From Prescottella subtropica (GTDB lineage: Bacteria; Actinomycetota; Actinomycetes; Mycobacteriales; Mycobacteriaceae), in contig NZ_SKCH01000026.1 in the NCBI RefSeq assembly GCF_005434945.1, positions 1-52,004 of the forward strand: 52,004 nt of DNA, read 5' to 3'. Positions 15,848 to 27,052 of the stretch are shown piece by piece. Position 1 is the first letter of the stretch. Each line of letters opens with the position of its first letter. The notes beneath the pieces were generated by a model. It saw only the letters and a list, made by a program, of their open reading frames with translations. It made no database searches and was not told the DNA's origin. The translations under genes and the position numbers were made by a program.

Positions 15848-17488
15848 ATGCCACACGGTCACCGTACGCACGAGGTGTTCAACCAGGCCCCGCCACGGGC
15901 GGGAATCGACGAGTTCACGTCCAATATCCCCCTGGTCGACGCCGTCACCCGCTACGACGCCGACTGGGCGATCCCGCACCTGACCGAGGTCGGAACCCTC
16001 GTCGGGACGGCGGAGTTCCAGCATGCGGCCGACCTCGCGAACACCGAACTCCCCCGCCTGCGCACCCACGACCGGTACGGGAACCGCATCGACGAGGTCG
16101 ACTACCACCCCGCCTACCACCGGGTGATCGCCGCGGCCGTCGAACACGGCGCGCACACCGCGGCATGGGCACAGCCGCGGGCCGGCGCCAACGTGGCCCG
16201 CGCCGCGACGTTCATGCTGTTCGCCCAGATCGAGGCCGGGCACGCGTGCCCGATCTCGATGACGCACTCGGCGGTGCCGTCACTGATGCTCGCCCCGGAT
16301 CTCGCGGCGCGCTGGCTGCCCCGCGTGTACTCCCGCGGCTACTCCGGCGACCTCGCCGCGCCCGCCGACAAGCCCGGCGTCCTGTTCGGGATGGCGATGA
16401 CCGAGAAGCAGGGCGGCTCGGACGTGCGCGCCAACACCACCGTCGCCCGTCCACTGGCCGACGGGACGTACGCGCTCACCGGGCACAAATGGTTCTGTTC
16501 GGCGCCGATGTCGGATGCGTTTCTGGTGCTGGCGAACTGTTCTGACGGCCTGTCCTGTTTCCTGGTGCCGCGGGTGCTCGAGGACGGCACCCGCAACGTG
16601 TTCCGCATCCAGCGACTCAAGGACAAGCTGGGGAACAAGTCGAATGCGTCGTCGGAGATCGAACTGGACGGCACTCTCGGGCATCTGGTCGGGGAGGCGG
16701 GCCGCGGGGTGCGCACGATCATCGAGATGGTGGCCCGCACCCGCCTGGACTGCGTGTACGGGTCGGCGGCCGGGATGCGGCAGTCGGTGGCCGAAGCGTT
16801 GTGGCACGTGCGGCACCGGTCGGCGTTCGGGGCGACGCTGATCGACCAGCCGGCGATGACGGCGGTCGTCGCGGATCTGGCGCTCGAATCGGAGGCGGCG
16901 ACCGCGACGGCGCTGCGACTGGCCCGCGCGCACGACGACGACGCGTCCGACACGGAGAAGGCGCTGCGGCGGCTCGCGACGGCGGTGAGCAAGTACTGGA
17001 TCTGCAAACGCGGACCGCACCACGCGTACGAGGCGCTCGAATGTCTCGGCGGCAACGGCTACACCGAGGACTTCCCACTGGCCCGCCGCTACCGGGAACA
17101 GCCGGTGATGGCGGTGTGGGAGGGCTCCGGCAACGTCATCGCGCTCGACGTGCTGCGGGCCATGACCCGGGAGCCGGAGTCGGTGGCCGCGTTCGACGCC
17201 GAACTGTCCCTCGCCCGCGGAGCCTCCGCACTGTTCGACGCCCACCACGACCGGATGCGGTCGCTGCTCGGCGAGCTGGCCGGACTCGACGCCGCGGCAG
17301 CCCAGTCCCGGGCGCGTCGGGTCGCGGCCGCGATGGCCCTCGCCCTGCAGGGGTCACTGCTGCTGCGGACCGCACCCACGCCCGTCGCCGAAGCATTCCT
17401 GGCCGCCCGACTCGGCCCCGACCGGGACCTCGAGTACGGCTCGCTGCCCGCCGGAACGGATCTCGCGGCGATCCTGAAGCGGCACTGA
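15848..17488 (+). CDS. aidB: AidB-family acyl-CoA dehydrogenase-like protein
   Basis: A 546-aa flavoprotein of the AidB branch of acyl-CoA dehydrogenases. Matches to E. coli AidB that I recognise include VFNQ near the start, FTSNIPLVDAV, VARAATFMLFAQIEAGHACPI in two blocks (116-136), MTEKQGGSDV (184-193), GHKWFCSAPMSDA, RLKDKLGNKSNASSE and MAVWEGSGNVIALDVLRAM. E. coli AidB belongs to the Ada response to alkylation and binds FAD and DNA; whether this homologue does so is unknown. An AGGAGG site 5 nt before the ATG fixes the start. It is divergent from argC and monocistronic; no Ada-type gene is present. Confidence 0.88.
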   Translation: MPHGHRTHEVFNQAPPRAGIDEFTSNIPLVDAVTRYDADWAIPHLTEVGTLVGTAEFQHAADLANTELPRLRTHDRYGNRIDEVDYHPAYHRVIAAAVEHGAHTAAWAQPRAGANVARAATFMLFAQIEAGHACPISMTHSAVPSLMLAPDLAARWLPRVYSRGYSGDLAAPADKPGVLFGMAMTEKQGGSDVRANTTVARPLADGTYALTGHKWFCSAPMSDAFLVLANCSDGLSCFLVPRVLEDGTRNVFRIQRLKDKLGNKSNASSEIELDGTLGHLVGEAGRGVRTIIEMVARTRLDCVYGSAAGMRQSVAEALWHVRHRSAFGATLIDQPAMTAVVADLALESEAATATALRLARAHDDDASDTEKALRRLATAVSKYWICKRGPHHAYEALECLGGNGYTEDFPLARRYREQPVMAVWEGSGNVIALDVLRAMTREPESVAAFDAELSLARGASALFDAHHDRMRSLLGELAGLDAAAAQSRARRVAAAMALALQGSLLLRTAPTPVAEAFLAARLGPDRDLEYGSLPAGTDLAAILKRH

Positions 17489-17492
17489 GCGG

Positions 17493-17828
17493 CTAGTCGT
17501 TCTTCATCGAGCGGCGGATCTCGTCGAGCTTGTCGCGGGCCGCTTTCTCCCGTGCCTCCCACTGCTCGTCGAGGTCCCGGCCGGAACGGCTGTCACGGCC
17601 CAATTCCTCGGCGCCTATCGCTGTTCCGAGGCGTTCCTCGATCTTGTCGCGGACCCGCTCGAACGTCGGCACACCGGCCTCCGTGTAGTCGGGGACGATC
17701 GTCAGCGGCGGCGGCACCTCCGGTGTCGCGGCCGGACGCGACGGGTCCGGCGGAACGTTCGTGGTGGCACGGCCATTCTCGTTCGACTCAGCCTGGTTCG
17801 GGTCCGAACTGCTGCCCGCCTCCACCAT
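17493..17828 (-). CDS. Hypothetical protein, acidic, with charged C-terminal helix
   Basis: No family recognised. The 111-aa product has a low-complexity N-terminal half rich in Ser, Asn and Pro (MVEAGSSSDPNQAESNENGR) and a proline-rich link, then FERVRDKIEERLGTAIGAEE and a charged helical tail (EAREKAARDKLDEIRRSMKND) that could form a coiled coil. ATG at 17828 is preceded by GAGAGGAG at 6 nt, favouring it over in-frame starts up to 18029. It converges with the aidB-like gene, 4 bp between stops. No signal peptide or membrane segment is visible, so it is probably cytoplasmic. Confidence 0.6.
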   Translation of the reverse strand: MVEAGSSSDPNQAESNENGRATTNVPPDPSRPAATPEVPPPLTIVPDYTEAGVPTFERVRDKIEERLGTAIGAEELGRDSRSGRDLDEQWEAREKAARDKLDEIRRSMKND

Positions 17829-17991
17829 GAAGAACTCCTCTCGCCACCCCTGCCCAGAGTACCGAGAGGAGGCCTGCGGCGGCGAGGTCGATGCCGGTCT
17901 CGACTTCCCCTCCACCATCCGCGACACGGTCACCCGTTCCCGCACCGTCCGGCGAAAAGACCGGCCCAGCACGACACCTCGCTTCAGTGCG

Positions 17992-18525
17992 TCACCGGCC
18001 GTCGCGGGGAGGCTGCAGAGTCTGGTCACCGGGGTCCTGGAGGGAGCGCGGTATCGCCGAGTCCTGCTCCGAGAGGTAGGTGTCCAGAGCGGAGCTCAGG
18101 TCGGCCATGACCGACTCGAACTGTTCCAGGAGTTGCGGCGGGTAGTGCGACATCGCGGCGTCGAGGCGGCGGGCGATCGGGTCGAAGAACTCGTTCGCCC
18201 GCTCCTGGATGTGCCCGCCACCGCGCAGGGTGACGATGCGCCGGTCGGAGTGTTCGCGGACGCGGGTGATGTGCCCTGCGGCTTCGAGACGGTTCAGGAG
18301 CGCGGTGGTGGCCCCCGTGGACAGGGCGATGCGCTCACTCAGTCGCGTCGGCGACAGTGGGGTGCCGCGTTCTTCGGCGGCAGCGATCTCCAGCACCGCG
18401 GTCGCGTCGGTGGAGTGCAGGCCCAGCCAGACGGCGAAGCGCCGACCGAGCTCGGCGTAGTGGCCGCCGTAGATCCGCAGTGATTCCATCAGCCGTTCAC
18501 GCTGCGCTGCGCCGTCGTCGTTCAT
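17992..18525 (-). CDS. MarR-family transcriptional regulator
   Basis: A 177-aa winged-helix regulator: residues about 30-60 carry the first helices (FAVWLGLHSTDATAVLEIAA), then the recognition part LSPTRLSERIALSTGATTALLNRLEAAGHI and the wing REHSDRRIVTLR, the classic MarR pattern. ATG at 18525 has a GGAGG site 5 nt upstream; an in-frame start at 18597 would add 24 residues. Divergent from the MFS exporter, whose promoter carries a perfect palindrome, so it is probably the ligand-responsive repressor of that exporter. Ligand unknown. Confidence 0.88.
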   Translation of the reverse strand: MNDDGAAQRERLMESLRIYGGHYAELGRRFAVWLGLHSTDATAVLEIAAAEERGTPLSPTRLSERIALSTGATTALLNRLEAAGHITRVREHSDRRIVTLRGGGHIQERANEFFDPIARRLDAAMSHYPPQLLEQFESVMADLSSALDTYLSEQDSAIPRSLQDPGDQTLQPPRDGR

Positions 18526-18590
18526 CGCGTCCTCCACCGAAGCCCTCCGTCCGTCTCCCCTGCCGTGCGGTTCGCGTCGGCGGCTTGTTT

Positions 18591-18642
18591 TTGACAACTT
18601 ACCGTCACCACTTTACCTTCATCGTGAAATTACTTCACGATG
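18591..18642 (+). promoter_or_regulatory. Promoter and MarR-type operator of the MFS exporter
   Basis: TTGACA (18591-18596), a 17-bp spacer and TACCTT (18614-18619) form a strong promoter. It is followed directly by a perfect palindrome, CATCGTGAA (18620-18628), 5 nt, TTCACGATG (18634-18642), which covers the expected start of transcription and reaches the ribosome binding site GGAGGT. The layout fits repression by the divergent MarR protein. Confidence 0.8.
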
Positions 18643-18654
18643 GAGGTATCTGGT

Positions 18655-20142
18655 ATGCGTGATCCGTCCCGGACTCACGAGAAGACCACCGAGCCCTACC
18701 GGTGGCGGTGGCTGATCCTGGCGGTGATGCTCGTCGCGGAGATCATGGATCTCCTGGACGCCACGATCGTCAACGTGGCCGGTCCGGACCTGGAGAGATC
18801 CCTCGGCGCCAGTTCCGTCGGCCTGCAGTGGGTGATCGGTGGCTACGCCCTCACTCTGGGCGCAGGACTCGTGCTCGGCGGCAGACTCGGCGACCGCTAC
18901 GGACGACGCCGCATGTTCCTGCTCGGCCTGACCGCCTTCACCGCCATCTCACTGATGTGCGCGCTGGCGCCGAACATCGAGTCACTGATCGTCTTCCGGC
19001 TGATGCAGGGCGCCGCCGGGGCGATGCTCCTACCGCAGGGTCTCGGCCTACTGCGGGAGAACTTCTCCGGTCCGGAACTCACCCGGGTCTTCGGGATCTT
19101 CGGCCCGGTCCTCGGGCTCGGCGGCATCATCGGCCCGGTCCTCGGCGGCTTCCTCATCGAGGGCGATTTCTTCGGCCTGGGCTGGCGGTCGGTGTTCCTG
19201 GTCAACGTGCCCATCGGCCTCGCGGCGCTGATCGTCGCCGCGCAGTGCGTGCCGAAGAAGGCCGGCGACCACACGGTGCGCGTCGACACGGCCGGCGCGG
19301 CGCTGGTCGTGGCGTCCTGCGCGCTCCTCGTCCTGCCACTGAACCAGGGGCAGGAGGACGGCTGGCCGCTGTGGACGTGGCTGTGCATGGCAGCCTCGAC
19401 CATCGGGTTCGCCCTGTTCGCGCTGCACCAGCGCCGTACCGCCGCGTCGGGCCGTGAGCCGCTGGTCACCCCCGGCCTGCTGCGCAAGCCCGCCTTCACC
19501 GTCGGACTCGGCGGTATCGCCCTGTTCTTCGCCGGGCTCATCGGCATCCAACTCGTGCTGACCCTCTACCTCCAGATCGGCCGGCACTTCACCGCCGGCG
19601 AGGCGGGACTCGGCAACCTGCCGCTCGCGGTGGGCACGGCCATCGGCGGCGCGGTCAGCGGCGCTGTCCTCGCCGACAGGATCGGCCGCAAGGTCCTCCA
19701 GATCGGCCCGCTCGTCCAGCTCGCCGGCACGGCACTGCTCTGGTTCGAACTCGACGGCCTGTCCCCGGTCTCGTTCTCGATCTGGGACATCGCCCCCGGC
19801 GTGGCCGTCTCCGGCATCGGCGCGGGCATGGTCATCGCCGCCCTGTTCAGCTTCATGCTGGCCGCCGTCGACGACCACGAGATCGGCTCCGCCTCCGGAG
19901 TCCTGTCCGCCGTCCAGGCCCTCGGCGGCTCCATCGGCGTCGCCGTGTTCGGCTCCGTGTTCTTCGCCCAGGCCGAGACCGGCGACTTCACCAGCGGCTT
20001 CCACTACGCCCTCATCGTCCAGGCCTGCCTGCTGCTCACCTTCCTCGCCATCACCTTCCTGCTGCCCCGGCAGGGACGCCCCGAGGACGAGCAGCACGGC
20101 ATCGCCGACGTTTCCTCCGACACCGCGCCGGCCGCCGTGTGA
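18655..20142 (+). CDS. MFS drug/proton antiporter (DHA2 family, EmrB/QacA type)
   Basis: A 495-aa inner-membrane exporter with about 14 hydrophobic segments, the DHA2 layout. Motif D1-like LDATIVNVAGP (residues about 34-44) lies in the first helix, motif A GGRLGDRYGRRR (about 75-86) between helices 2 and 3, and a motif C-like glycine-rich stretch GPVLGLGGIIGPVLGGF in helix 5. The ATG at 18655 has GGAGG (18642-18646) 8 nt upstream and gives the usual short cytoplasmic N-terminus; an ATG at 18640 is inside the operator palindrome. Likely exports toxic organic compounds in response to the MarR ligand. Confidence 0.93.
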   Translation: MRDPSRTHEKTTEPYRWRWLILAVMLVAEIMDLLDATIVNVAGPDLERSLGASSVGLQWVIGGYALTLGAGLVLGGRLGDRYGRRRMFLLGLTAFTAISLMCALAPNIESLIVFRLMQGAAGAMLLPQGLGLLRENFSGPELTRVFGIFGPVLGLGGIIGPVLGGFLIEGDFFGLGWRSVFLVNVPIGLAALIVAAQCVPKKAGDHTVRVDTAGAALVVASCALLVLPLNQGQEDGWPLWTWLCMAASTIGFALFALHQRRTAASGREPLVTPGLLRKPAFTVGLGGIALFFAGLIGIQLVLTLYLQIGRHFTAGEAGLGNLPLAVGTAIGGAVSGAVLADRIGRKVLQIGPLVQLAGTALLWFELDGLSPVSFSIWDIAPGVAVSGIGAGMVIAALFSFMLAAVDDHEIGSASGVLSAVQALGGSIGVAVFGSVFFAQAETGDFTSGFHYALIVQACLLLTFLAITFLLPRQGRPEDEQHGIADVSSDTAPAAV

Positions 20143-20233
20143 ACCCGGGAGTATCGCCACAGGCACGTATCCGGATGTTTCGGCAGGCCGCGTGACGGTG
20201 GCGACCACGACGCCCGATTTTCCTTCCCACACG

Positions 20234-20272
20234 GCAGGAGCCCCCGGACCACGACGGTCCGGGGGCTCCTGC
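20234..20272. terminator. Hairpin terminator between the MFS gene and pheT
   Basis: A perfect 17-bp GC-rich stem (20234-20250 with 20256-20272) with a 5-nt loop lies between the convergent stops of the exporter and pheT, 13 bp past the pheT stop. There is no clear T-run on either side, so it may act from both directions or with help. Confidence 0.65.
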
Positions 20273-20285
20273 TGTCTACGTGCGC

Positions 20286-22775
20286 CTAGCCGCGCAGGAC
20301 CGCGCCGACGGCCTCGGTCGCGGCAGCGACCGCGGCGTCCCGGGCAGCACTGGCCTCGTCCTCGGTGAGGGTGCGGTCGGCGGCGCGGAAGCGCAGCGCG
20401 AACGCCAGCGACTTGCGGCCCTCGCCGACCTGCGCGCCCTCGAACACGTCGAACAGGCGGATGTCCTCGAGCAGGTCGCCGCCACCGGACCGCAGCGCGG
20501 CCTCGACCGAGGCTGCCGGTACGGCCGCGTCGACGACCACGGCGACGTCCTGCAGGACGGCCGGGAACGGCGAGATCCTCGGCGCCGGAAGCACTTCGGT
20601 GACAGGGAGGGCGTCGAGGTCGATCTCGACCGCGCACGTGCGGGCCGGCAGACCGGCACGCTCGAGGACCGCCGGATGCAGTTCACCGGCATGACCGACG
20701 ACGGTACCGTCGAACACAACCTCGGCGCAGCGACCCGGATGCCACGGCAGGTGCTGCGCGGCACGCAGTTCCACCGCCACCCCGGCGGCGTCGGCGATCG
20801 TCCGCACCGCGGCGAACGCGTCGGACGCGTCGGCGGCGCGTCCGGCACCCCACGGACCCGACGGCTCCCGCAGACCCGACAGCACCACCGCGACGTGCAG
20901 CGGCTGCGCGGGCAGCGACGTCAGCAGCCGCGTGATCTGCTCGTCGGTGGGGCGACGGTCCACCGGCAGCGCCTCGACCGTCGCGGTGTCCGGGCCGGGC
21001 TGCACGACCTGCGCGATGCCGTACAACGCCAGATCCCGCTGGCCACGGGACACGTTGCGGGCCAGCACCTCCAACATGCCGGGCAGCAGCGTCGTCCCGA
21101 GTTCGGGACGATCGGATTCGAGCGGATTGAGCACCGTGGTGGTGTTGCGGCGCGGATCGTCGGCGCCGAGACCCCACGTGTCGAACACGGCGTGCGGCAG
21201 GAACACCGGCGGCAGGATCTCGACGTGCCCGGTGGCGGCGAGCATCCGGCCGACGGCCCGGCGGCGACGCTGCTGCGGGGTCAGGCCGCGTCCGGCCGGG
21301 GCGTGCGGCAGCACCGACGGGATCTTCTCGAGCCCCTCGAGTCGCAGCACCTCCTCGACCAGGTCGGCGGGCTGCGTCAGGTCCGGGCGCCACGACGGCG
21401 GCGTCACGACCAACTGTCCGTGCCCGGTCTCGCTGACGCCGACCTCGACGGCGCAGCCGATCTGCGTCAGGCGGCGGGCCGCGGTGCCGTTCGGGTAGGC
21501 GACGCCCGCCACCCGGTCCGGCAGATCGATGTCCATCCGGATCTGCCCCGACGGCACGACACCGCCGACATCGGTGAGGGTCGGTGCGATCGTGCCACCC
21601 GCGATCTCGACGAGCAGCGCGGCCGCCCGGTCGAGCGCCGGCAACGCCACCGCGGGGTCGACGACGCGCTCGTACCGCTTGCCGGCCTCGCTGGTCAGCT
21701 TGTGCCGGCGCGCCGTCCGGAAGACGGCCAGCGGATCCCACGTGGCAGCCTCGAGCAGGATCTCGGTGGTCCCGGCGTGCACCTCGGTGGAGGCACCACC
21801 CATCACACCGGCGAGCGAGACGACCCCGGAATCGTCGGCGATGACGACGTCCTCGGGATCGAGGGTGCGCTCGACCTCGTCGAGCGTGGTCAGCGTCTCC
21901 CCCGCCTGCGCGCGGCGCACGACGAGCCCGCCGGACACCTTCGCGGCGTCGAACGCGTGCAGCGGCTGACCGAGTTCGAGCATCACGTAGTTGGTGACGT
22001 CGACGGCCGGCGAGATCGGGCGCACACCCGAGAGCAGCAGCCGCCGCTGCAGCCACCACGGGCTGACGGCGTTCGGGTCGATACCGGTGATCGTGCGGGC
22101 CGTGAACCGGGTCGCCTTCGACTCCGGGTCGAGCCGCACCGGCCACGCCTCGCCGTCCCCGGCGGGCAACGGCGCCGCGTCCGCGGGATCGGCGAACGGC
22201 AGGTCGAAGCCGCAGGCCAGTTCGCGGGTGAGGCCGCGGACCGAGAAGCAGTAGCCGCGGTCCGGGGTGATGTTCAGTTCGATGACGGTGTCGTCCAGCC
22301 CCAGCAGGACGTTCGCGTCGGTGCCCGGCTCCGCGGTGCCCGGCTCGAGCACCATGATGCCCGAGTGGTCCTTGCCGATGCCCAGCTCGGACGCCGAGCA
22401 CATCATGCCGTTGGACACCTTGCCGTACGTCTTGCGGGACGCGATCGCGAACCCGCCCGGCAGCACCGCACCCGGCAGGGCCGCGACGACCAGGTCACCC
22501 ACGGCGAAGTTGCGGGCACCACACACGATCTCCTGCAGCGCGTCGGCGCCGACGTCGACCTTGCAGAAGCGGATCGGCTTCTTGAACTCGGTGAGTTCCT
22601 CGACCTCGGCGACCCGGGCCACGACCAGCGGACCGGTCACCGGCTCCAGCCGGTCGACCTCCTCGACCTCGAGCCCGACACGGACGAACCCGGCATCGAG
22701 TTCGTCGGCGGTCACCCCCCAGTCGGGCGTCGCCCGCTGCAGGATCTCGGTCAGCCACGATTGCGCTACTCGCAC
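20286..22775 (-). CDS. pheT: Phenylalanyl-tRNA synthetase beta subunit
   Basis: Large subunit of the heterotetrameric PheRS that charges tRNA-Phe. The 829-aa protein has an N-terminal tRNA-binding (EMAP/OB) domain (about 40-150), B3/B4 editing domain (about 210-390), the B5 domain, the catalytic-core-like module with [18 protein letters not shown], and a C-terminal ferredoxin-fold anticodon-binding domain (about 735-829). GTG at 22775 gives the standard start [12 protein letters not shown]. It follows pheS with a 40-bp gap in the same transcript. Confidence 0.97.
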   Translation of the reverse strand: MRVAQSWLTEILQRATPDWGVTADELDAGFVRVGLEVEEVDRLEPVTGPLVVARVAEVEELTEFKKPIRFCKVDVGADALQEIVCGARNFAVGDLVVAALPGAVLPGGFAIASRKTYGKVSNGMMCSASELGIGKDHSGIMVLEPGTAEPGTDANVLLGLDDTVIELNITPDRGYCFSVRGLTRELACGFDLPFADPADAAPLPAGDGEAWPVRLDPESKATRFTARTITGIDPNAVSPWWLQRRLLLSGVRPISPAVDVTNYVMLELGQPLHAFDAAKVSGGLVVRRAQAGETLTTLDEVERTLDPEDVVIADDSGVVSLAGVMGGASTEVHAGTTEILLEAATWDPLAVFRTARRHKLTSEAGKRYERVVDPAVALPALDRAAALLVEIAGGTIAPTLTDVGGVVPSGQIRMDIDLPDRVAGVAYPNGTAARRLTQIGCAVEVGVSETGHGQLVVTPPSWRPDLTQPADLVEEVLRLEGLEKIPSVLPHAPAGRGLTPQQRRRRAVGRMLAATGHVEILPPVFLPHAVFDTWGLGADDPRRNTTTVLNPLESDRPELGTTLLPGMLEVLARNVSRGQRDLALYGIAQVVQPGPDTATVEALPVDRRPTDEQITRLLTSLPAQPLHVAVVLSGLREPSGPWGAGRAADASDAFAAVRTIADAAGVAVELRAAQHLPWHPGRCAEVVFDGTVVGHAGELHPAVLERAGLPARTCAVEIDLDALPVTEVLPAPRISPFPAVLQDVAVVVDAAVPAASVEAALRSGGGDLLEDIRLFDVFEGAQVGEGRKSLAFALRFRAADRTLTEDEASAARDAAVAAATEAVGAVLRG

Positions 22776-22815
22776 GTCTACTCAGCTCTCTCGTTCTCGT
22801 CGATCGTCGCGGCGA

Positions 22816-24006
<1,191 letters not shown>

Positions 24007-24807
24007 TCACCCGCCGCGATGCTGGACGCGGGCGCTGGCGTACAGGCAGATCGACGCGGCCGTCGCGAGATTGAGGCTCTCGGCACGGCCGCGGATCGGG
24101 ATGCGCACCCGGCGGTCGGCGCGCGCCGCGGTCCCCGCGTCGAGTCCGTGCGCCTCGTTGCCGAACAGCCAGGCGGTCGGCCGCGCCAGCAGATCGTCGG
24201 CGTCGTCGAGGTCCACCTCGCCGTCCGCGGCGGTCGCGAGGATCTGGATACCGGCGTCGGCGAGGGCGTCGAGGACGGTGCCGGTGTCGCGTTCCCGCAC
24301 GATCGGCAGGTGGAAGAGGCTGCCGGCGGACGAGCGGACACACTTGCCGTTGTGGGGGTCGACGCTGTCCCCGGCCAGGATCGCGGCATCCGCGCCGACC
24401 GCGTCGGCGACCCGGATGACGGTGCCGGCGTTACCCGGTTCGGAGATCGCCACGGGAACCGCGAGCAGACGACTGCCGCCGCCGATCGCCCGATCCAGCG
24501 GCACGTCGAGCAGATCGCACACCGCGATCACCCCGGGTGGGGTGACGGTGTCGCTGAGCGCGGTCATCGCGCGGTCGGTGACGAGCGAGACCCGGATTCC
24601 GGCGCCGTCCGCGGCGTCGATCAGGTCGCGGTAGCGCTCACCGGCCGACTCGGTGACGAACACCTCGTGCACGGCAGCGGTCGCGAGCGCCTCGGTGACC
24701 GAATTCTCCCCCTCGGCGAGGAAGCGGCCGGTCTTCCTGCGCTCTGCGCCGCGCAGGAGCTTGACAGCAGAAACGACCCGCGGAGTCCGTTCGGTGAACG
24801 GATCCAC
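24007..24807 (-). CDS. tsnR: TrmH/SpoU-family rRNA methyltransferase (TsnR type)
   Basis: SAM-dependent 2'-O-ribose methyltransferase of the SPOUT class, acting on RNA (266 aa). An N-terminal L30e-like substrate domain (AVKLLRGAERRKTGRFLAEG at about 13-32) precedes the knotted SPOUT domain with motif 1 SEPGNAGTVIRVADAVGAD, motif 2 WLFGNEAHGL and motif 3 IPIRGRAESLNLATAASICLY. The start is uncertain: GTG at 24807 lies 23 bp after the rplT stop with a weak GGAA site. Position downstream of rplT matches Rv1644. The exact rRNA target is not known from sequence. Confidence 0.88.
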   Translation of the reverse strand: MDPFTERTPRVVSAVKLLRGAERRKTGRFLAEGENSVTEALATAAVHEVFVTESAGERYRDLIDAADGAGIRVSLVTDRAMTALSDTVTPPGVIAVCDLLDVPLDRAIGGGSRLLAVPVAISEPGNAGTVIRVADAVGADAAILAGDSVDPHNGKCVRSSAGSLFHLPIVRERDTGTVLDALADAGIQILATAADGEVDLDDADDLLARPTAWLFGNEAHGLDAGTAARADRRVRIPIRGRAESLNLATAASICLYASARVQHRGG

Positions 24808-24830
24808 GGGTCGATTCCGGAACTGCTGGC

Positions 24831-25220
24831 TCAGGCCGCTTCTCCGGCCGGAGCGTTGACGTCTGCAGGCAGCGCAGCCTTGGCGACAGCGACCAGACCG
24901 GCGAACGCGGCGGCGTCGGAGACGGCCAGCTCGGCGAGGATCTTGCGGTCGACCTCGACACCCGCAGCCTTCAGGCCCTGGATGAAGCGGTTGTAGGTGA
25001 TGTCGTTGGCGCGAGCCGCAGCGTTGATGCGGGCGATCCACAGCTTCCGGAAGTCACCCTTGCGCGCGCGACGGTCCCGGTAGGCGTAGGTCATCGAGTG
25101 GAGCTGCTGCTCCTTGGCCTTGCGGTACAGGCGCGAACGCTGTCCGCGGTAGCCCTTCGATGCCTCGAGAATCGAACGACGCTTCTTCTGGGCGTTGACG
25201 GCCCTCTTTACGCGTGCCAC
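24831..25220 (-). CDS. rplT: 50S ribosomal protein L20
   Basis: Large-subunit assembly protein binding 23S rRNA (129 aa). The sequence begins with the L20 hallmark [14 protein letters not shown] and continues [19 protein letters not shown] and [20 protein letters not shown]; the C-terminal part is slightly longer than in E. coli (117 aa) and Ala-rich, as in other actinobacteria. GTG start at 25220. Third gene of the infC-rpmI-rplT operon, 64 bp after rpmI. Confidence 0.98.
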   Translation of the reverse strand: MARVKRAVNAQKKRRSILEASKGYRGQRSRLYRKAKEQQLHSMTYAYRDRRARKGDFRKLWIARINAAARANDITYNRFIQGLKAAGVEVDRKILAELAVSDAAAFAGLVAVAKAALPADVNAPAGEAA

Positions 25221-25284
25221 TGCAAAATCCTGTCAATCTGTCGGGGCGCGGACGCACCCCGTGTGGTCAAGTAGGGGGAAGAAC

Positions 25285-25479
25285 TCAGATGCCGAGCAGG
25301 CGCTTGATGCGGGGAGCATCCGCGTCGGCGACGACGGCCTTGCCGTCCAGACGGCGGGTCACACGCGAGCTCTTGTGCTCGAGCAGGTGGCGACGTCCGG
25401 CCTTCTGGCGCAGGATCTTTCCGCTACCGGACACCTTGAATCGCTTCGCGGTGCCACTGTGGGTCTTCGACTTGGGCAT
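25285..25479 (-). CDS. rpmI: 50S ribosomal protein L35
   Basis: A 64-aa basic ribosomal protein, beginning [20 protein letters not shown] and containing [16 protein letters not shown], both characteristic of L35. ATG at 25479; an in-frame extension to 25626 lies in the infC coding region and is rejected. It sits 55 bp after infC and 64 bp before rplT in the usual order. Confidence 0.98.
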   Translation of the reverse strand: MPKSKTHSGTAKRFKVSGSGKILRQKAGRRHLLEHKSSRVTRRLDGKAVVADADAPRIKRLLGI

Positions 25480-25534
25480 GGAGTCCTCAGTTCTTGTGTA
25501 TTGCGTACTTCGGTCTTGCGTGAAGTGGTCTGCG

Positions 25535-26134
<600 letters not shown>

Positions 26135-26208
26135 GGGGCCTCCTAGGTAGTGCGGTGCAGTCCGTTGACCGCGCCGCAGCCCGTGCGCCCTGCCTCCTCA
26201 ACAAGAAA

Positions 26209-26242
26209 GCCCCGCGTCGGCGAGAAACTCGCCGTGCGGGGC
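26209..26242 (-). promoter_or_regulatory. Terminator-like hairpin (possible attenuator) in the infC leader
   Basis: The stem GCCCCGC/GCGGGGC and CGGCGAG/CTCGCCG (14 bp with a small internal loop, 3-nt apex) is followed on the minus strand by TTTCTTGTTG, the form of an intrinsic terminator, about 75 nt before the infC start codon. Placed inside the transcribed leader, it is a candidate attenuator. No family match is claimed. Confidence 0.6.
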
Positions 26243-26445
26243 CCGATGTCGACCGGTGCGATGAGGATCCGAATCGTCGGATCACCACCCCTTCGTTGAC
26301 CGAAGGAGCCGCTGACGGACGATCGTCGAAAAGATCTCCGTCGGCGGCGACCGGACCACTGAACTGCACCGAGGGTGCCGCGCAGAGGTGGGAGTCGGAC
26401 TCCACTTTGCTGCCCTGGCCGAAACCGAGGGCGGTCGTGGCGCAA

Positions 26446-26451
26446 AGCTTA
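26446..26451 (-). promoter_or_regulatory. Candidate -10 element for infC-rpmI-rplT
   Basis: The minus strand reads TGCTAAGCT, an extended -10 (TGn-TAAGCT). It would give a leader of about 300 nt, which accounts for the 26135-26536 stretch without a gene: leader with hairpin on the left, then about 85 bp shared with the divergent DUF1844 gene. Confidence 0.4.
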
Positions 26452-26536
26452 GCACCACCGGGCCCGCCGATCGAATCGTGCCCGCTCACACCACCCGAAC
26501 GACCCCGCGACCGTGCGCGGTGGAATCCTGGACGCC

Positions 26537-26911
26537 ATGACGCAGAACCCCGATCCGGCCGATTCCGTGCCCGCCCCGGACGATCTCGACGACGTACGCG
26601 ACCTCGCCGACGTCCCCGCCATCGAGGTGATCAGCCGCGCCGCCGTGATGCTGATGAGCTCGGCCGCCGAGAAGCTGGGCCTGTCCGACCCCGACCCGGT
26701 CAACAGCCCCCACCTCGACCTCGACGAGGCCCGGCGCCTCATCACCGCCCTCGCCGGCCTCGTCACGTCGTCCGTCGAATACCTCGGCCCGCACGCCGGA
26801 CCGATCCGGGAGGGCCTGCAGGCCCTGCAGCGGGCATTCCGGGAATCGTCGTCGCATCCGGACGAACCGGGCAACGGCCCTGGTGAGAAGTACACCGGCC
26901 CCGTCTACTGA
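26537..26911 (+). CDS. DUF1844-family protein
   Basis: A 124-aa protein with the DUF1844 pattern: IEVISRAAVMLMSSAAEKLGL (residues about 29-49) and LDEARRLITALAGLVTSSVEYLGPHAGPIREGLQALQRAF. N- and C-termini are acidic and probably disordered. Function is unknown in the family; no signal peptide or clear membrane span. The ATG at 26537 is preferred; a GTG at 26513 would add 8 residues. Divergent from infC and located beside uvrA, as DUF1844 genes commonly are in actinobacteria. Confidence 0.8.
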   Translation: MTQNPDPADSVPAPDDLDDVRDLADVPAIEVISRAAVMLMSSAAEKLGLSDPDPVNSPHLDLDEARRLITALAGLVTSSVEYLGPHAGPIREGLQALQRAFRESSSHPDEPGNGPGEKYTGPVY

Positions 26912-27052
26912 TCCGACACGCCCGAAAAAACGGGTGAGCGAAAACCGTCCGTTACGACCGTCACAGTGTGTAGCGTCCTCCTCGCACGGCAGAAACCGCG
27001 CAATCCCCACCATGGGTTCCGCATCGCGGAACCAGATCTGAAGGAGTTTGGA

